Assembly (NCBI RefSeq): GCF_002632615.1
Contig: NZ_NITZ01000006.1
Location: 124,001-188,000, forward strand
Source: Xenorhabdus miraniensis
GTDB lineage: Bacteria; Pseudomonadota; Gammaproteobacteria; Enterobacterales; Enterobacteriaceae
Reading direction: 5' to 3'
DNA length: 64,000 bases
Below, one piece after another: positions 10,324-19,830 of the stretch; position 1 is the first letter of the stretch; every line of letters begins with the position of its first letter. The notes beneath the pieces are model-generated. The model made no database searches, was not told the DNA's origin, and worked only from the letters and a program-made list of their open reading frames with translations. Both the position numbers and the translations under genes were made by a program.

Positions 10324-10966
10324 TCAGGATCACCACCACATTCAAGCCATAATTAATGTCGCCACGTTGTGCGACCTGCTCCGCGTTTAAACAAACAATC
10401 CGCTCATTTTCTTGTGACAGATTTTCACCAATCACCATGCAACGCTGCTGCCCGCGTGCCAGAATTTCTTGCGCGATTTGGTAAGGCCCTGTCACCTCAT
10501 CCGTCACCATCGCAATTTTTTCGTGCCGGAGCAGCCAGTCAAAATCCGGTTTTCTTCCGTGGCTGCTGGTGAGATAAATGTCATTCATGTCCAGCAACGT
10601 ACGGGCGCACAAATATTGAACCGAGCTGATACCAGAAATGATGCGGACGTTTTGTTCATCTATTTGTCCATCTATTTGTCCATCCGCATGTAACCCAACA
10701 AAATGTTCGGTGATCCGCTTGCCAATGCCATAAAAGAGGGGATCGCCCGAAGCCAATACCACAATGTGCCGATGTTGGTTCTGTTCAAGCCAGCGCATCA
10801 ATCCATCCATATCGGCATTCAAGCGACGGGTTTCACCGCTGAAAGAGGGGAATTCGGCAAGGTGACGCTTGCCGCCGACCAGCACTTCCGCCTGTTTAAT
10901 TGCCGCCAAGGCAGCCAAAGTTTGGTTTGCCGCCGCGCCGGGGCCAATGCCGACAACCGTGATCAT
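10313..10966 (-). CDS. cbiE: Cobalt-precorrin-7 C(5)-methyltransferase CbiE
   Basis: CbiE methylates C-5 of the corrin ring. The 217 aa protein has [11 protein letters not shown] at the N-terminus, [13 protein letters not shown], and [13 protein letters not shown], all methylase landmarks. A short tandem duplication (12 bp unit, DNA about 10651-10686) inserts [10 protein letters not shown] before the ISGISS motif. Overlaps cbiD by 4 bp and cbiT by 11 bp. Confidence 0.94.
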   Translation of the reverse strand: MITVVGIGPGAAANQTLAALAAIKQAEVLVGGKRHLAEFPSFSGETRRLNADMDGLMRWLEQNQHRHIVVLASGDPLFYGIGKRITEHFVGLHADGQIDGQIDEQNVRIISGISSVQYLCARTLLDMNDIYLTSSHGRKPDFDWLLRHEKIAMVTDEVTGPYQIAQEILARGQQRCMVIGENLSQENERIVCLNAEQVAQRGDINYGLNVVVILNER

Positions 10967-12156
10967 CGTAAGCCCTCCACAAAATCTTCGGCGATTTCAC
11001 TCACAGGCCGATTGCAGCCCAATACTTGGTTATCAAAAGAGAAAAGAATGGCATCACACTGTGGTTTGTTGCTGGCGAAACGCAGCATCTGCTCAATACG
11101 CCCGCAGATTTTCCGGGCAATTTGTGAAAAGACATCCTGCCAACCCTGTTCGGCGATCAACTCAATGGCAGCTTCAGTGGTATCACATTGATCCACCGCC
11201 TGAATCAGTTCGAAAGGTGCTCCCATCAAGGCCAGATTGGCAATCAGCGTCTCCATACGACCATCAGCAATGTGGCTATGGGTGTGGAAAATACCGGCGG
11301 CGATTTTCACCAACTTGCCAACATGCCCCACCAGCACCACATGACGAAATTCCAAACGTACTGCTTCTTGCAGCATATAGCCGACAAAATTACTCATTGT
11401 GACAACATAATTAGCATCAATGCCCAATTGCTGGCTGACAAAACGCTCACCGTGATTTCCCGGCACAAAAATAATGCGATCCAGCCCATTGGCACGTTTG
11501 GCTTCCAATTCAAGCGCCAATGAACGCTTCCAACTCTCTTCGGACATCGGTGTCACAATGCCCGTCGTGCCGATAATCGAAATTCCGCCCTTGATCCCCA
11601 ATCTATCGTTATACGTTTTCTTCGCCCGCTCTTCGCCTTCTGGGGCGAAAATCACAATATCCGCCCCACGATGCGGGCCAATCACCTCCCGAACCGCCTC
11701 TTCAATGGTATGCCGTGGCGTTTTGTTGATAGCGGCCCAACCAACAGGCAAACCAACCCCTACGCGCGTTACCCGCCCAATACCTTCACCGCCATCCAGC
11801 GTAATCACGCCACTGTCATTCAGTGCAACACGGGCAAAAATCAACATGCCATGAGTCGCATCCACATCATCACCACCATCTTTACGGATAGCGGCAATCG
11901 CCTGCTGACCTTCAACCAAAGGTTGCTCGACATTCAAAGCCAAAGTGACACCAGAAGGTGTGACAATCGAAACCTGATGAATAACCTGCTGACGCAGGAT
12001 CATCAACGCCGCCACCCGGGCAGCGGCCGTTGCACAAGATCCGGTGGTGTAACCTTTGCGGTACTGTTTCCCCCTATGCCAAACTGTTCCGGGGCTATTT
12101 ATTGCAAATCCATGCACGCCAAAACCTTCTGCCCGGCTATCACGGATTTCATCCAT
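10963..12156 (-). CDS. cbiD: Cobalt-precorrin-5B C(1)-methyltransferase CbiD
   Basis: CbiD methylates C-1 in the oxygen-independent pathway and is unrelated to the other methylases. The 397 aa protein has the characteristic [20 protein letters not shown] segment near residue 31, [18 protein letters not shown], and [11 protein letters not shown]. The N-terminal ~28 residues ([17 protein letters not shown]...) are longer than in many homologues. Overlaps cbiC by 8 bp. Confidence 0.95.
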   Translation of the reverse strand: MDEIRDSRAEGFGVHGFAINSPGTVWHRGKQYRKGYTTGSCATAAARVAALMILRQQVIHQVSIVTPSGVTLALNVEQPLVEGQQAIAAIRKDGGDDVDATHGMLIFARVALNDSGVITLDGGEGIGRVTRVGVGLPVGWAAINKTPRHTIEEAVREVIGPHRGADIVIFAPEGEERAKKTYNDRLGIKGGISIIGTTGIVTPMSEESWKRSLALELEAKRANGLDRIIFVPGNHGERFVSQQLGIDANYVVTMSNFVGYMLQEAVRLEFRHVVLVGHVGKLVKIAAGIFHTHSHIADGRMETLIANLALMGAPFELIQAVDQCDTTEAAIELIAEQGWQDVFSQIARKICGRIEQMLRFASNKPQCDAILFSFDNQVLGCNRPVSEIAEDFVEGLR

Positions 12157-12790
12157 GTGTCACCTCCGGCATCCGATAAAGGATGGCATTAACAATGGCC
12201 GCGGCGATATTGCTCCCCCCTTTACGCCCTTTTGCCGCTATGCAGCTCAGTCCACTGTTAATCAGGGCATTTTTGGATTCTTCCGCACCAACAAAACCAA
12301 CAGGTACACCGACCACGGCAATCGGTGCTGACTGATGTTCCATCAGGCGAAATAGCGCAGTCGGTGCATTGCCAAAGACAAAAATCTTCTCCCCTGACTC
12401 TTGCAGGGCAAGATCAACGGCCGCCATTGAACGCGTGATTTGCCGGTCTTTTGCTATTTGAATGACTCTGGGATCGCTGACATAACAACGGCATTCACAG
12501 CCATACTGAGCCAGACGCGTTTTGTTGATCCCTGACAGGGCCATTGTGGTATCGGTATATAGCGTACAGCCGCGTGAAATACCGCCACGAATCAGGGACA
12601 AAACACCCGGGGAAAAATGGAGAATATCGAGCCAATCAAAATCGGCGGTAGTGTGAATAACCCGTTTGATCACCGCTTCCTGATCCGCATCCACAAAGTG
12701 ATAATCAGGACGTAATTCATCGATAAGGCGAGTAATTATTTCGAAGCTATTCTGTTCAATCTGTTGGGGCTGTTGAATATAATCGTTCAT
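12149..12790 (-). CDS. cbiC: Cobalt-precorrin-8 methylmutase CbiC
   Basis: CbiC moves the methyl group from C-11 to C-12, giving cobyrinic acid. The 213 aa protein has the family's [11 protein letters not shown] with the catalytic His (about residue 46), the [14 protein letters not shown] segment and [16 protein letters not shown] near the C-terminus. A 12 bp gap follows cbiB. Confidence 0.96.
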   Translation of the reverse strand: MNDYIQQPQQIEQNSFEIITRLIDELRPDYHFVDADQEAVIKRVIHTTADFDWLDILHFSPGVLSLIRGGISRGCTLYTDTTMALSGINKTRLAQYGCECRCYVSDPRVIQIAKDRQITRSMAAVDLALQESGEKIFVFGNAPTALFRLMEHQSAPIAVVGVPVGFVGAEESKNALINSGLSCIAAKGRKGGSNIAAAIVNAILYRMPEVTHG

Positions 12791-12802
12791 GCTACTCCCT
12801 CC

Positions 12803-13762
12803 TTATATCATCACACTGAACAGGCTACGCAGCAGCGCAAATAACAGGAGTGCCATCACTGATGCGACTATCATCATCTGTACAGACTGCGGGATATCGT
12901 CAGGTGTGACTTCGCGCTTTGCATCACCAATCCACGGTTTTTCTACGCGCTGGTTAAAATAAACATTCGGCCCGCCAAGACAGATACCCAATGCCCCTGC
13001 GACAGTGGCTTCCGGCCAGCCGCTATTGGGGCTACTGTGTTGATAACGATCGCGCCAACCGATACGCAATGCCTGCCGGAAATCCAGCCCTTGCCATTTC
13101 GCAGCCAATGCCAGTAAAAGCCAGCCCAAACGGGCGGGCAGCCAATTCGCCACATCGTCCATACGTGCCGAAAACATTCCCAGCGCACGATAACGAGGCG
13201 TTTTATAACCCACCATTGAATCAAGGGTGTTCATCGCCTTATAAGCCATAGCAAGCGGAGCGCCGCCGAGCATTAAAAAGAACAACGGCGCAATTACGCC
13301 ATCCACGCTGTTTTCTGCTACGGTTTCAATGGTTGCACGGCTGATTTGTGGCGCTTGCAGTTGAGATGTTTCCCGCCCGACGATGTTGGCGAGCTGTTCA
13401 CGACTGGCATCCAAATCTCCCCGTTGCAACGCCTGATAAACCGCCTTCGCCGCATCGCTCAGACCACGCCCCGCCAACACGGTATAAATCATCCAAATCT
13501 CAACCAGACACCCCAGCCAAAACCCCACACCATAAGCCAGTTGCAATGCCCCATAACTCACCAGCCAGACACTCCCCACAACCACCAGCCATAACAGCAC
13601 ACCGCCCCATTTCAGATCGGTTTCAGTTCGGCTTACCCGGCGAATAAATCGCTCAGTCTGATTGATAAGTTGCCCCATCCAACGCACGGGATGGGGCCAG
13701 TGAGGAGGATCGCCCAATTTCATATCCAGGGTAAAAGCGGCAAACCACAATAAGAGTGTCAT
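12803..13762 (-). CDS. cbiB: Adenosylcobinamide-phosphate synthase CbiB
   Basis: CbiB is the membrane enzyme that joins (R)-1-aminopropan-2-ol phosphate (from CobD) to adenosylcobyric acid. The frame is open from 13873, but the ATG at 13762 (MTLLLWFAAFTLDMKLGDPPHWPHPVRWMG) is chosen because it overlaps the cbiA stop as ATGA and gives the family N-terminus; 319 aa. Several transmembrane segments, GDPPHWPHPVRWMG, TIETVAENSVDGVIAPL and YKAMNTLDSMVGY are characteristic. Confidence 0.95.
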   Translation of the reverse strand: MTLLLWFAAFTLDMKLGDPPHWPHPVRWMGQLINQTERFIRRVSRTETDLKWGGVLLWLVVVGSVWLVSYGALQLAYGVGFWLGCLVEIWMIYTVLAGRGLSDAAKAVYQALQRGDLDASREQLANIVGRETSQLQAPQISRATIETVAENSVDGVIAPLFFLMLGGAPLAMAYKAMNTLDSMVGYKTPRYRALGMFSARMDDVANWLPARLGWLLLALAAKWQGLDFRQALRIGWRDRYQHSSPNSGWPEATVAGALGICLGGPNVYFNQRVEKPWIGDAKREVTPDDIPQSVQMMIVASVMALLLFALLRSLFSVMI

Positions 13763-15150
13763 AACCGCCTCCGTGCCAACATCAGCCAGCGATGAAGCAA
13801 ACCGGGGCACTGGGCGAAATGGATATGCAGATACCCCGCCAACGTATTGCCACTCTGGTATCCCCCCAACCAACTTTTTTGTATTCCTTCCTGTCGTAAA
13901 CCATCACGCCATTTAACGCACTGAAAAACAGCAGGTTGAGTAGTGACAAAATCCGAGTAATGAAACTCATGCCCGCGCAGCGTTTCCCCTTTTGCGATTA
14001 GGGGTGTATCGTACATTGCAGTCGCTTCACAGTAGCCAAAACGTTGCAAGCTCTCTCTCATCCGGCTTTCACCTGCAATCAGCCCCACCATGTTATGCCG
14101 TACACCGTCCACATCAGTCAGGGCTTCGCCGAGATACATCAAGCCACCGCATTCCGCATAAATGGGAATACCCTTTTGATGCGCCTGCCGTAATGCGGCA
14201 TACATGGTATGGTTGGCAGCCAGTGCCTGTGCGTAAATTTCAGGGTATCCCCCACCCAGATAAACCATCTGGCACTCAGGTAATTGATGATCATGCAAAG
14301 GACTAAAACGCGTGATGGTTACACCTGCTTTTTCCAGTAACCACAAGTTATCGGGGTAATAGAAATGAAATGCTTCATCTTCTGCCAGAGCCAGCGTCAG
14401 ACCTTGCCCCATCGCCGGATCAACAAGGGAATCGGTATTTCCTTCCGGTAAGGTGGATAATTGAGTTAACGCCAGCAACTGCGCCAAATCCACTGAGGCT
14501 TCGATTTGCCCGGCCAGATGTGACCAGCATTCATCATATTGGCTGTCTCGCCCTTGTGCAGAGATCAACCCAAGATGACGGGAAGGAAGTGTAATATCCG
14601 GCATAACAGGGATGCGTCCCAAAACGGGAATACCGCAATAATGCTCAATCGCCTGTTTTAACAACTGAAAATGGCTCTCGCGATTTACGCGATTTATCAG
14701 CACACCCGCAATATTGACAGCAGGATCAAATTGCTGAAATCCCATGACGGTGGCAGCAATAGAGGTGGAAACCGCTTTACCATCCACTAATAAAATCACC
14801 GGACACCCAAGCTGTTTTGCCATCGCAGAGCTACTGCAATAGTCAGGATCAGTGCCATAGCCATCATATAGCCCCATCACCCCTTCAATAACTGCAACAT
14901 CCTTATCGAGCATCGCTTGGTTAAACAGGCTATTAAGTATGGGAACAGGCAGCATAAACGCATCAAGGTTACGGGAAACAATACCCGTTACAGCATGATG
15001 CCAACCGCCATCCAGATAATCAGGCCCGATTTTGAACGGTTGTATCCGCAGTTGACGGTTCATTAATGCCCGCATGATGCCCAGCGCGACTGTCGTTTTG
15101 CCACATCCGCTGCCAGTACCGGCAATGACAAAAGCATATTTTTGTTGCAT
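13759..15150 (-). CDS. cbiA: Cobyrinic acid a,c-diamide synthase CbiA
   Basis: CbiA amidates side chains a and c of cobyrinic acid with glutamine and ATP and is the first gene of the leftward operon. The 463 aa protein has a P-loop (GTGSGCGKTT, residues about 11-20), the LIxNRVN segment, and a C-terminal glutamine amidotransferase domain with Cys in YAECGGLMYLGE and His in GHEFHYSDF and YLHIHFAQCP. The leader upstream contains 14 bp tandem repeats and an FNR-like box. Confidence 0.96.
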   Translation of the reverse strand: MQQKYAFVIAGTGSGCGKTTVALGIMRALMNRQLRIQPFKIGPDYLDGGWHHAVTGIVSRNLDAFMLPVPILNSLFNQAMLDKDVAVIEGVMGLYDGYGTDPDYCSSSAMAKQLGCPVILLVDGKAVSTSIAATVMGFQQFDPAVNIAGVLINRVNRESHFQLLKQAIEHYCGIPVLGRIPVMPDITLPSRHLGLISAQGRDSQYDECWSHLAGQIEASVDLAQLLALTQLSTLPEGNTDSLVDPAMGQGLTLALAEDEAFHFYYPDNLWLLEKAGVTITRFSPLHDHQLPECQMVYLGGGYPEIYAQALAANHTMYAALRQAHQKGIPIYAECGGLMYLGEALTDVDGVRHNMVGLIAGESRMRESLQRFGYCEATAMYDTPLIAKGETLRGHEFHYSDFVTTQPAVFQCVKWRDGLRQEGIQKSWLGGYQSGNTLAGYLHIHFAQCPGLLHRWLMLARRRL

Positions 15151-15162
15151 CTGCTTTCCTCA

Positions 15163-15258
15163 AAACAGTTATCCCAAAACAGCTATCCCAAAACTTTTGC
15201 CCCTAAACATTTACCTATAACCATTTACCTATAGCTATTTACCTATAACCACTTACCC
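15163..15258. repeat. Two adjacent 14-bp tandem arrays in the cbiA leader
   Basis: First array: AAAACAGTTATCCC, AAAACAGCTATCCC, AAAAC (15163-15195). Second array: ATTTACCTATAACC (15209-15222), ATTTACCTATAGCT (15223-15236), ATTTACCTATAACC (15237-15250), then a partial copy to 15258. There are no unique spacers, so this is not CRISPR. The array lies within 15-110 bases upstream of the cbiA start and will form part of its 5' leader. Confidence 0.85.
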
Positions 15259-15338
15259 AAAAATATTTTCCTGAAAACATCAAAACTATATATTTATGTT
15301 TAAATTCATGTTCATTCTGAATAAGTTATTCTCATTCA

Positions 15339-15352
15339 TTGATATATATCAA
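15339..15352. promoter_or_regulatory. FNR-like box, cbiA side
   Basis: TTGATATATATCAA is a perfect match to the FNR consensus TTGAT-N4-ATCAA and is fully palindromic. It lies 189 bp upstream of the cbiA start, leaving room for the promoter and the repeat-containing leader. Anaerobic activation would suit the oxygen-sensitive CbiK/CbiD pathway; binding is inferred. Confidence 0.6.
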
Positions 15353-15808
15353 ACAAAAGACATTTTATTCTCAATAGGGGTAATTAATTCCCTCCAATCA
15401 GGCGATATCAGTCCAATGCCTTTATACCAATAGAGAAAAAGCCAGAGTTAACATTATTATTACAATTTTATTCTTGGTTAAAATAAATAATGGCGATAGA
15501 TCAATTTTCAAAATACACAGTTTTTATTTTTAAAAAAACATCCTTTATTACTTTTGTGATCTTGTTCATAATCATTGCGACATGAAAAGCATTTTTATTC
15601 AGAAAGAAATAAAAATTAATACAAAAAACAATTTAACATCACATATCAATCAAGCCAACATATTGAATTATCTTGATTTATTAAATATAAGTCTGAAACA
15701 ACAAAAATGGAGTTCATTAATATAATAATCTTACATTAAGATAGAAAAACATTTTCACCCGATAACAAAATTTATCCTGAAAATAATTCACATTTAAAAT
15801 GACGAATA

Positions 15809-15822
15809 TTGACATAAATCAA
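15809..15822. promoter_or_regulatory. FNR-like box, cobA side (one mismatch)
   Basis: TTGACATAAATCAA differs from the FNR consensus TTGAT-N4-ATCAA at one position. It lies about 220 bp upstream of cobA. Together with the perfect box on the cbiA side it suggests both divergent operons respond to oxygen; assignment of each box to a promoter is a guess. Confidence 0.4.
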
Positions 15823-16040
15823 TTTCATCTTATTCACATTAACGTAATAATTATCGACAAATTAGATTGGATATGAGCAGGCCTATAACAACAGAATACA
15901 TCATTATAAACGAAGTGAAATAAAACCAAGAACAATAAACCCATTTTTATGAAAAACAACCTCTCATATAATATTCGATACAATGATATATATTGGTGAC
16001 TTTTTGGTTATTTATATTTTAACTTCCCGGAGATAATTCA

Positions 16041-16844
16041 ATGAATAAAGGCAATGTGTGGTTAGTTGGTGCAGGTCCCGGTAATGCTGGCTTAATTACG
16101 GTCAAAGGACTGCATTGTATTCAATCTGCTGATGTTATTGTTCATGATCGTCTCGTCAATCCTGAACTGATTGCACAAGTGCCAGAACATTGCGAAATCA
16201 TCAACGTAGGGAAAGAGCATAATTACCATCCCATCCCGCAAGAAGCAATTAATCAGATTCTGGTGAAACATGCTCTGGCAGGAAAGCAGGTTGTTCGCCT
16301 GAAAGGTGGTGATCCCTATGTCTTTGGTCGTGGAGGGGAAGAAGCCGAAGTATTGGCTCAACATGGCATCCAATTTGAAATCGTTCCGGGTATCAGTTCC
16401 TCAATTGGCGGGCTTGCCTATGCAGGCATTCCCGTTACTCACCGCGATTACGCATCCGGTTTCCATGTCGTGACCGGCCACACGGCTCAGGGCAATGAAC
16501 AACAAAACTGGAAAGTACTCGCGCAATTGGAAGGGACGCTGATTATTCTGATGGGAATGACGCGTCTGGCGGAAATCTGCCAACAATTAATACTGCATGG
16601 CAAATCGCCTGCAACGCCGGCGGCAGTGATTATGTATGCCAGTCACCCCAAACAAGATAGAGCCATAGGTACACTGAAAACTTTGGCGGCAAAAGTGGAA
16701 GAAAAAAATTTACATGCACCAGCGCTGATTGTGATCGGTGAAGTGGTTAATTTAAGTGCAATGCTCTCGTTTACCCCGGCTTCGCTCACATTCAGTGAAA
16801 TCTCTTCCAAGCTGAAAAACGTCACTGATGGAGCAATGCCATGA
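16041..16844 (+). CDS. cobA: Uroporphyrinogen-III C-methyltransferase (SUMT)
   Basis: SUMT methylates uroporphyrinogen III at C-2 and C-7 to give precorrin-2, feeding corrin, siroheme and heme d1 pathways. The 267 aa protein has GAGPGNAGLITVKG near residue 11, VVRLKGGDPYVFGRGGEE in the middle, and VPGISSSIGGLAYAGIPVTHRDY, all SUMT hallmarks. It lacks the dehydrogenase/ferrochelatase half of CysG, so oxidation to sirohydrochlorin must come from another protein. A GGAGAT ribosome-binding site lies 7 bases before the ATG. It overlaps cobD by 4 bp. The symbol follows the Pseudomonas usage, not the Salmonella adenosyltransferase CobA. Confidence 0.93.
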   Translation: MNKGNVWLVGAGPGNAGLITVKGLHCIQSADVIVHDRLVNPELIAQVPEHCEIINVGKEHNYHPIPQEAINQILVKHALAGKQVVRLKGGDPYVFGRGGEEAEVLAQHGIQFEIVPGISSSIGGLAYAGIPVTHRDYASGFHVVTGHTAQGNEQQNWKVLAQLEGTLIILMGMTRLAEICQQLILHGKSPATPAAVIMYASHPKQDRAIGTLKTLAAKVEEKNLHAPALIVIGEVVNLSAMLSFTPASLTFSEISSKLKNVTDGAMP

Positions 16845-17911
16845 GTGAACATGGCGGCAATGTGATAGAAGTGGCTGAGCTATTTGGTCTACCGGCCAAT
16901 GAATTGATTGATTTTAGCGCTAATATCAATCCGCTGGGCGCCCCCGAACGGGTTAAGGAGCTGATTAAAAATCACCTTGCTTGTATTGAAAAATACCCTG
17001 ATGTGGAATATCGCCATTTGCATCAGGCTATCGCAAAAGCCCATCAATGTGCTTATGCTTCGGTGATAGCGGGTAATGGTGCAACAGAGCTGATCTACGC
17101 CATTGTTCGTTACCTCAATCCTAAACGCGCCCTGCTTCTTATTCCTGGGTTCGCGGAATATCGGCGCGCTTTGCAGCAAACCGGGGCAGAGATCATCGAC
17201 TATCCATTAACAGAAAACACCGGGTTTCAACCTGATCTACGCCTATTAGATACGCTATCCAATACCCATCCTGATTGTGTTTTTATCACCACCCCCAATA
17301 ATCCTACCGGATTAATGCCTGACAGCCAGTTTATGCAATCGCTGGTGGAATATTGTGAAAAACATAAGATTGCCCTGATTGTTGATGAAGCTTTTATCGA
17401 TTTTTTGCCTGATAACCGGGGACTCATCCCCCAGGTTGCAGCAGCTCAACATCTTTATATATTGCGTTCACTGACAAAATTTTTCGCTATTCCCGGGTTA
17501 CGGTTAGGATATTTGATTAGTGGGGATATAACGGGGATCGCAGAAATGAAAAAGCGACGTGAACCGTGGTCGATCAACGCTCTTGCCGCTCTGGTGGGTG
17601 AGATTCTGCTTAATGAGCATGCTTATATGACAGCCACACATCAATGGCTGGAATCACAACAACATTATTTATGGACACACCTTTCAGCCTTCCCTGAACT
17701 GACCGTCTGGCCGCCATCCGCTAATTTCCTGTTCTTCCGCTGTAATAAACCCAACCTTCATTTATGGCATACCTTGCTTAAACAAAGGATACTCATCCGC
17801 CATTGCCAAAATTATGTGGGGTTAGACGATCGTTATTATCGCGTAGCCATACGCAGCGAATGGGAAAATCAACGTCTGATCGCCGCCATACAGCAGGTTT
17901 TACGTGGCTGA
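16841..17911 (+). CDS. cobD: L-threonine-O-3-phosphate decarboxylase CobD
   Basis: CobD is a PLP enzyme that makes (R)-1-aminopropan-2-ol phosphate, the linker CbiB attaches to cobyric acid. The 356 aa protein shows the aminotransferase class I/II fold: FSANINPLG near the N-terminus, NGATELIY, TPNNPTGL, VDEAFIDF and the PLP lysine in RSLTKFFAIPGLRLGYL (about residue 210). It overlaps pduX by 8 bp, which supplies its substrate. Confidence 0.95.
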   Translation: MSEHGGNVIEVAELFGLPANELIDFSANINPLGAPERVKELIKNHLACIEKYPDVEYRHLHQAIAKAHQCAYASVIAGNGATELIYAIVRYLNPKRALLLIPGFAEYRRALQQTGAEIIDYPLTENTGFQPDLRLLDTLSNTHPDCVFITTPNNPTGLMPDSQFMQSLVEYCEKHKIALIVDEAFIDFLPDNRGLIPQVAAAQHLYILRSLTKFFAIPGLRLGYLISGDITGIAEMKKRREPWSINALAALVGEILLNEHAYMTATHQWLESQQHYLWTHLSAFPELTVWPPSANFLFFRCNKPNLHLWHTLLKQRILIRHCQNYVGLDDRYYRVAIRSEWENQRLIAAIQQVLRG

Positions 17912-18764
17912 GGCTTACTGCCCCGCATCCTGTGGAGAACTTCTACAAGGATGGTTATTGGGAGGGGAAAAGCTAATTTCCTGCCCAATCAATTGGTTCA
18001 GTTATGTTTCCGTCAGTGAAGGCATTCCCATCGCGCATGAACGGCCACGTATGCGACAAATGGTCAATTTACTGCTGAATTACTGGCAAGAATCCCCCGA
18101 ACTGACTTCCAACCTGCGCATTGAATATCAATCGACAATCCCGATTGCCAAAGGCATGGCCAGCAGCACAGCAGACATCGCCGCAACAGCACAAGCCACC
18201 GCCCGATTATTGGGGAAGTCACTTAACGACACGGAACTCGCGCAATTGTGCGTCAAACTGGAACCTACCGATAGCACAATATTCAAGCAATTAACGCTGT
18301 TCGATCATATTACTGCCCAGACTCAACTTCCCTTCAACTGGCAACCCGATGTCGATATTTTGCTGTTGGAAAACCAACAAACCATTTTGACGGGAGAGTA
18401 CCATCAACAAGATCATCGCCGACAGTTGCAGGATACTGCTTCATTACTCCAACAGGCATGGCAACAATTCCGCATTGCAAATCAGCAACATGATCATTAC
18501 CGTCTTGGGGAAGCCTGTACATTAAGCGCTCTCGCCAGACAATCAATACTACCTAAACCCTATTTTGAACAATTACGGCATTTAGTCGAGCATACAGGTA
18601 TTTACGGGCTGAACGTCGCCCACAGCGGCAGTGTAATTGGTCTATTATTCAATTCACACCATCATGATGCTGATTACCTATGCTGGTGGCTGCATCAAAA
18701 AAAGGTGACTGATCATTACCCTGAAATCCATCTTGTTAAAATTATTGCGGGTGGTGTGCGATAG
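17904..18764 (+). CDS. pduX: L-threonine kinase PduX
   Basis: PduX phosphorylates L-threonine, giving the L-threonine phosphate used by CobD. The 286 aa protein is a GHMP kinase: N-terminal CPASCGELLQGW (a family marker), the ATP-binding glycine/serine loop PIAKGMASSTADIAATAQA (about residues 91-109) and a C-terminal GLNVAHSGSVIGLLF motif. Genes cobA-cobD-pduX form one overlapping operon, so the aminopropanol branch is transcribed apart from the corrin-ring operon. In Salmonella pduX sits in the pdu operon instead. Confidence 0.94.
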   Translation: MAEAYCPASCGELLQGWLLGGEKLISCPINWFSYVSVSEGIPIAHERPRMRQMVNLLLNYWQESPELTSNLRIEYQSTIPIAKGMASSTADIAATAQATARLLGKSLNDTELAQLCVKLEPTDSTIFKQLTLFDHITAQTQLPFNWQPDVDILLLENQQTILTGEYHQQDHRRQLQDTASLLQQAWQQFRIANQQHDHYRLGEACTLSALARQSILPKPYFEQLRHLVEHTGIYGLNVAHSGSVIGLLFNSHHHDADYLCWWLHQKKVTDHYPEIHLVKIIAGGVR

Positions 18765-18982
18765 CAATGACTTTATCCTAGTTATCCTTTCACATTTCCA
18801 TTATGCTAAATAATATAATTTAAACAATGAATTAAACCCTATGAAGCATGTAAATTCCGAACCTGCTACGATTGATGCTAAGAACAATTAGACTCTCAAG
18901 GAGCCGTCCTGATCCAACCAGAAAGAGATGTGAACTTAGGCACACGGATGCTGTAATTTTTATCAGTAACTATAGGAAGACT

Positions 18983-19384
18983 ATGAGAACACAAAAAAGA
19001 TGTATGGGTTACGTTGCCATTGTTGTCGATGATTACGATAGAGCTATTGACTATTACACCAATAAATTGGGATTTACGTTGGTGGAAGATACCCTACAAC
19101 CGGGTAAAAGATGGGTGGTTGTTACACCAAATCCTGAAAGCGATTGTAATTTATTGCTGGCAAGAGCCTCTAACGAAAGACAAGAAACGTTTATTGGTAA
19201 TCAATGCGGTGGCAGGGTATTCCTATTTCTGCAAACTGACAACTTTTGGCGCGATTATCATAAAATGAAAGAAAATGGCGTCCATTTTTGTGAAGAACCT
19301 CGTCAAGAAGAGTATGGTACGGTGGTTGTTTTTGAGGATATTTATGGTAATCGCTGGGATTTGTATCAAAATGCGGTTAAATAA
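18983..19384 (+). CDS. VOC-family (glyoxalase / bleomycin-resistance fold) protein
   Basis: A 133 aa single-domain VOC protein; substrate unknown. The frame is open from 18872 but the ATG at 18983 (MRTQKRCMGYVAIVVDDYDRA) has an AGGAAG ribosome-binding site and starts at the first beta strand of the fold. The pairing of VDDYDRAIDYYTNKLGF at the N-terminus with VVFEDIYGNRWDLYQ at the C-terminus is typical of extradiol-dioxygenase-like proteins; the final Glu/Asp metal position is replaced by Asp in WDLYQ. It stands alone between pduX and the toxin genes. Confidence 0.85.
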   Translation: MRTQKRCMGYVAIVVDDYDRAIDYYTNKLGFTLVEDTLQPGKRWVVVTPNPESDCNLLLARASNERQETFIGNQCGGRVFLFLQTDNFWRDYHKMKENGVHFCEEPRQEEYGTVVVFEDIYGNRWDLYQNAVK

Positions 19385-19414
19385 AAAATAACTACGTTAT
19401 ACCAATATATTCTA

Positions 19415-19449
19415 AAGTAGCTAAATTTATTTTTGGCTACTTATATTTT
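19415..19449 (+). terminator. Possible terminator after the VOC gene
   Basis: AAGTAGC (19415-19421) pairs with GCTACTT (19436-19442) across an AT-rich loop and is followed by an ATATTTT tract. The stem is short, so this is weak. Confidence 0.4.
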
Positions 19450-19684
19450 ATATTAATAACTTATTCTAACAGACAACTATAATTATAGGTAAATATTAAA
19501 ATTCATATTTCCTAATAACGATCAAACAAATCCAATCACCAAAATTATTATTCCAATAAGTGATCTCATTTTTGAGCCTAACTATCATTTTATATATTTC
19601 ATATTATCTTGCCAAAATGCTTAAAATACCCACTAAAATAAACCAAAACCCAATTTACCTAGCAATTAAATAGCTCTTTAACTG

Positions 19685-19717
19685 TAAGAATATATCTTTT
19701 ATCAAGATATATTCTTA
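19685..19717. promoter_or_regulatory. Perfect 14-bp inverted repeat upstream of pirAB-like genes
   Basis: TAAGAATATATCTT (19685-19698) is followed, after a 5-base loop, by its exact reverse complement (19704-19717). There is no T tract after it, so a terminator is unlikely; an operator or structured leader is possible. Confidence 0.6.
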
Positions 19718-19830
19718 GGTAACAACTAATAGCCAAAAGCATAAAACAGAAAATATAAATCATTCAAATATTAATAACCAGAATGAAACTTATATTTAAA
19801 AACCTTTAAATTTAAACAGGATATTATATT

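Larger units (their letters stand above)
15151..16040. other. Divergent promoter region between cbiA and cobA
   Basis: About 890 bp, strongly AT-rich, with no convincing gene. It holds two 14-bp tandem arrays next to cbiA, two FNR-like palindromes and long poly-A/T stretches. I did not find the conserved B12-box (GCCACTG) of a cobalamin riboswitch on either strand, although Salmonella has one in the equivalent leader. Promoters for both operons must lie here. Confidence 0.7.
19385..19830. other. AT-rich intergenic region upstream of the pirA-like gene
   Basis: About 450 bp without a supported gene. It holds a possible terminator for the VOC gene (19415-19449) and a perfect hairpin (19685-19717) about 115 bp upstream of the pirA-like start. 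Promoters could not be assigned with confidence because the whole stretch is AT-rich. Confidence 0.6.

Noticed and set aside
10703..12331. Several 90-177 aa plus-strand frames over cbiE, cbiD and cbiC
   Set aside because: Antisense shadows produced by the codon usage of the overlapping cbi genes; low-complexity Pro/His/Arg-rich products.
15163..15258. Regular repeats that could be taken for a CRISPR array
   Set aside because: Units are 14 bp and contiguous, with no spacers and no cas genes in the window.
15151..16040. Cobalamin riboswitch upstream of cbiA or cobA
   Set aside because: Expected from Salmonella, but I could not find the conserved B12 box or the G-rich core on either strand; left for a covariance search.
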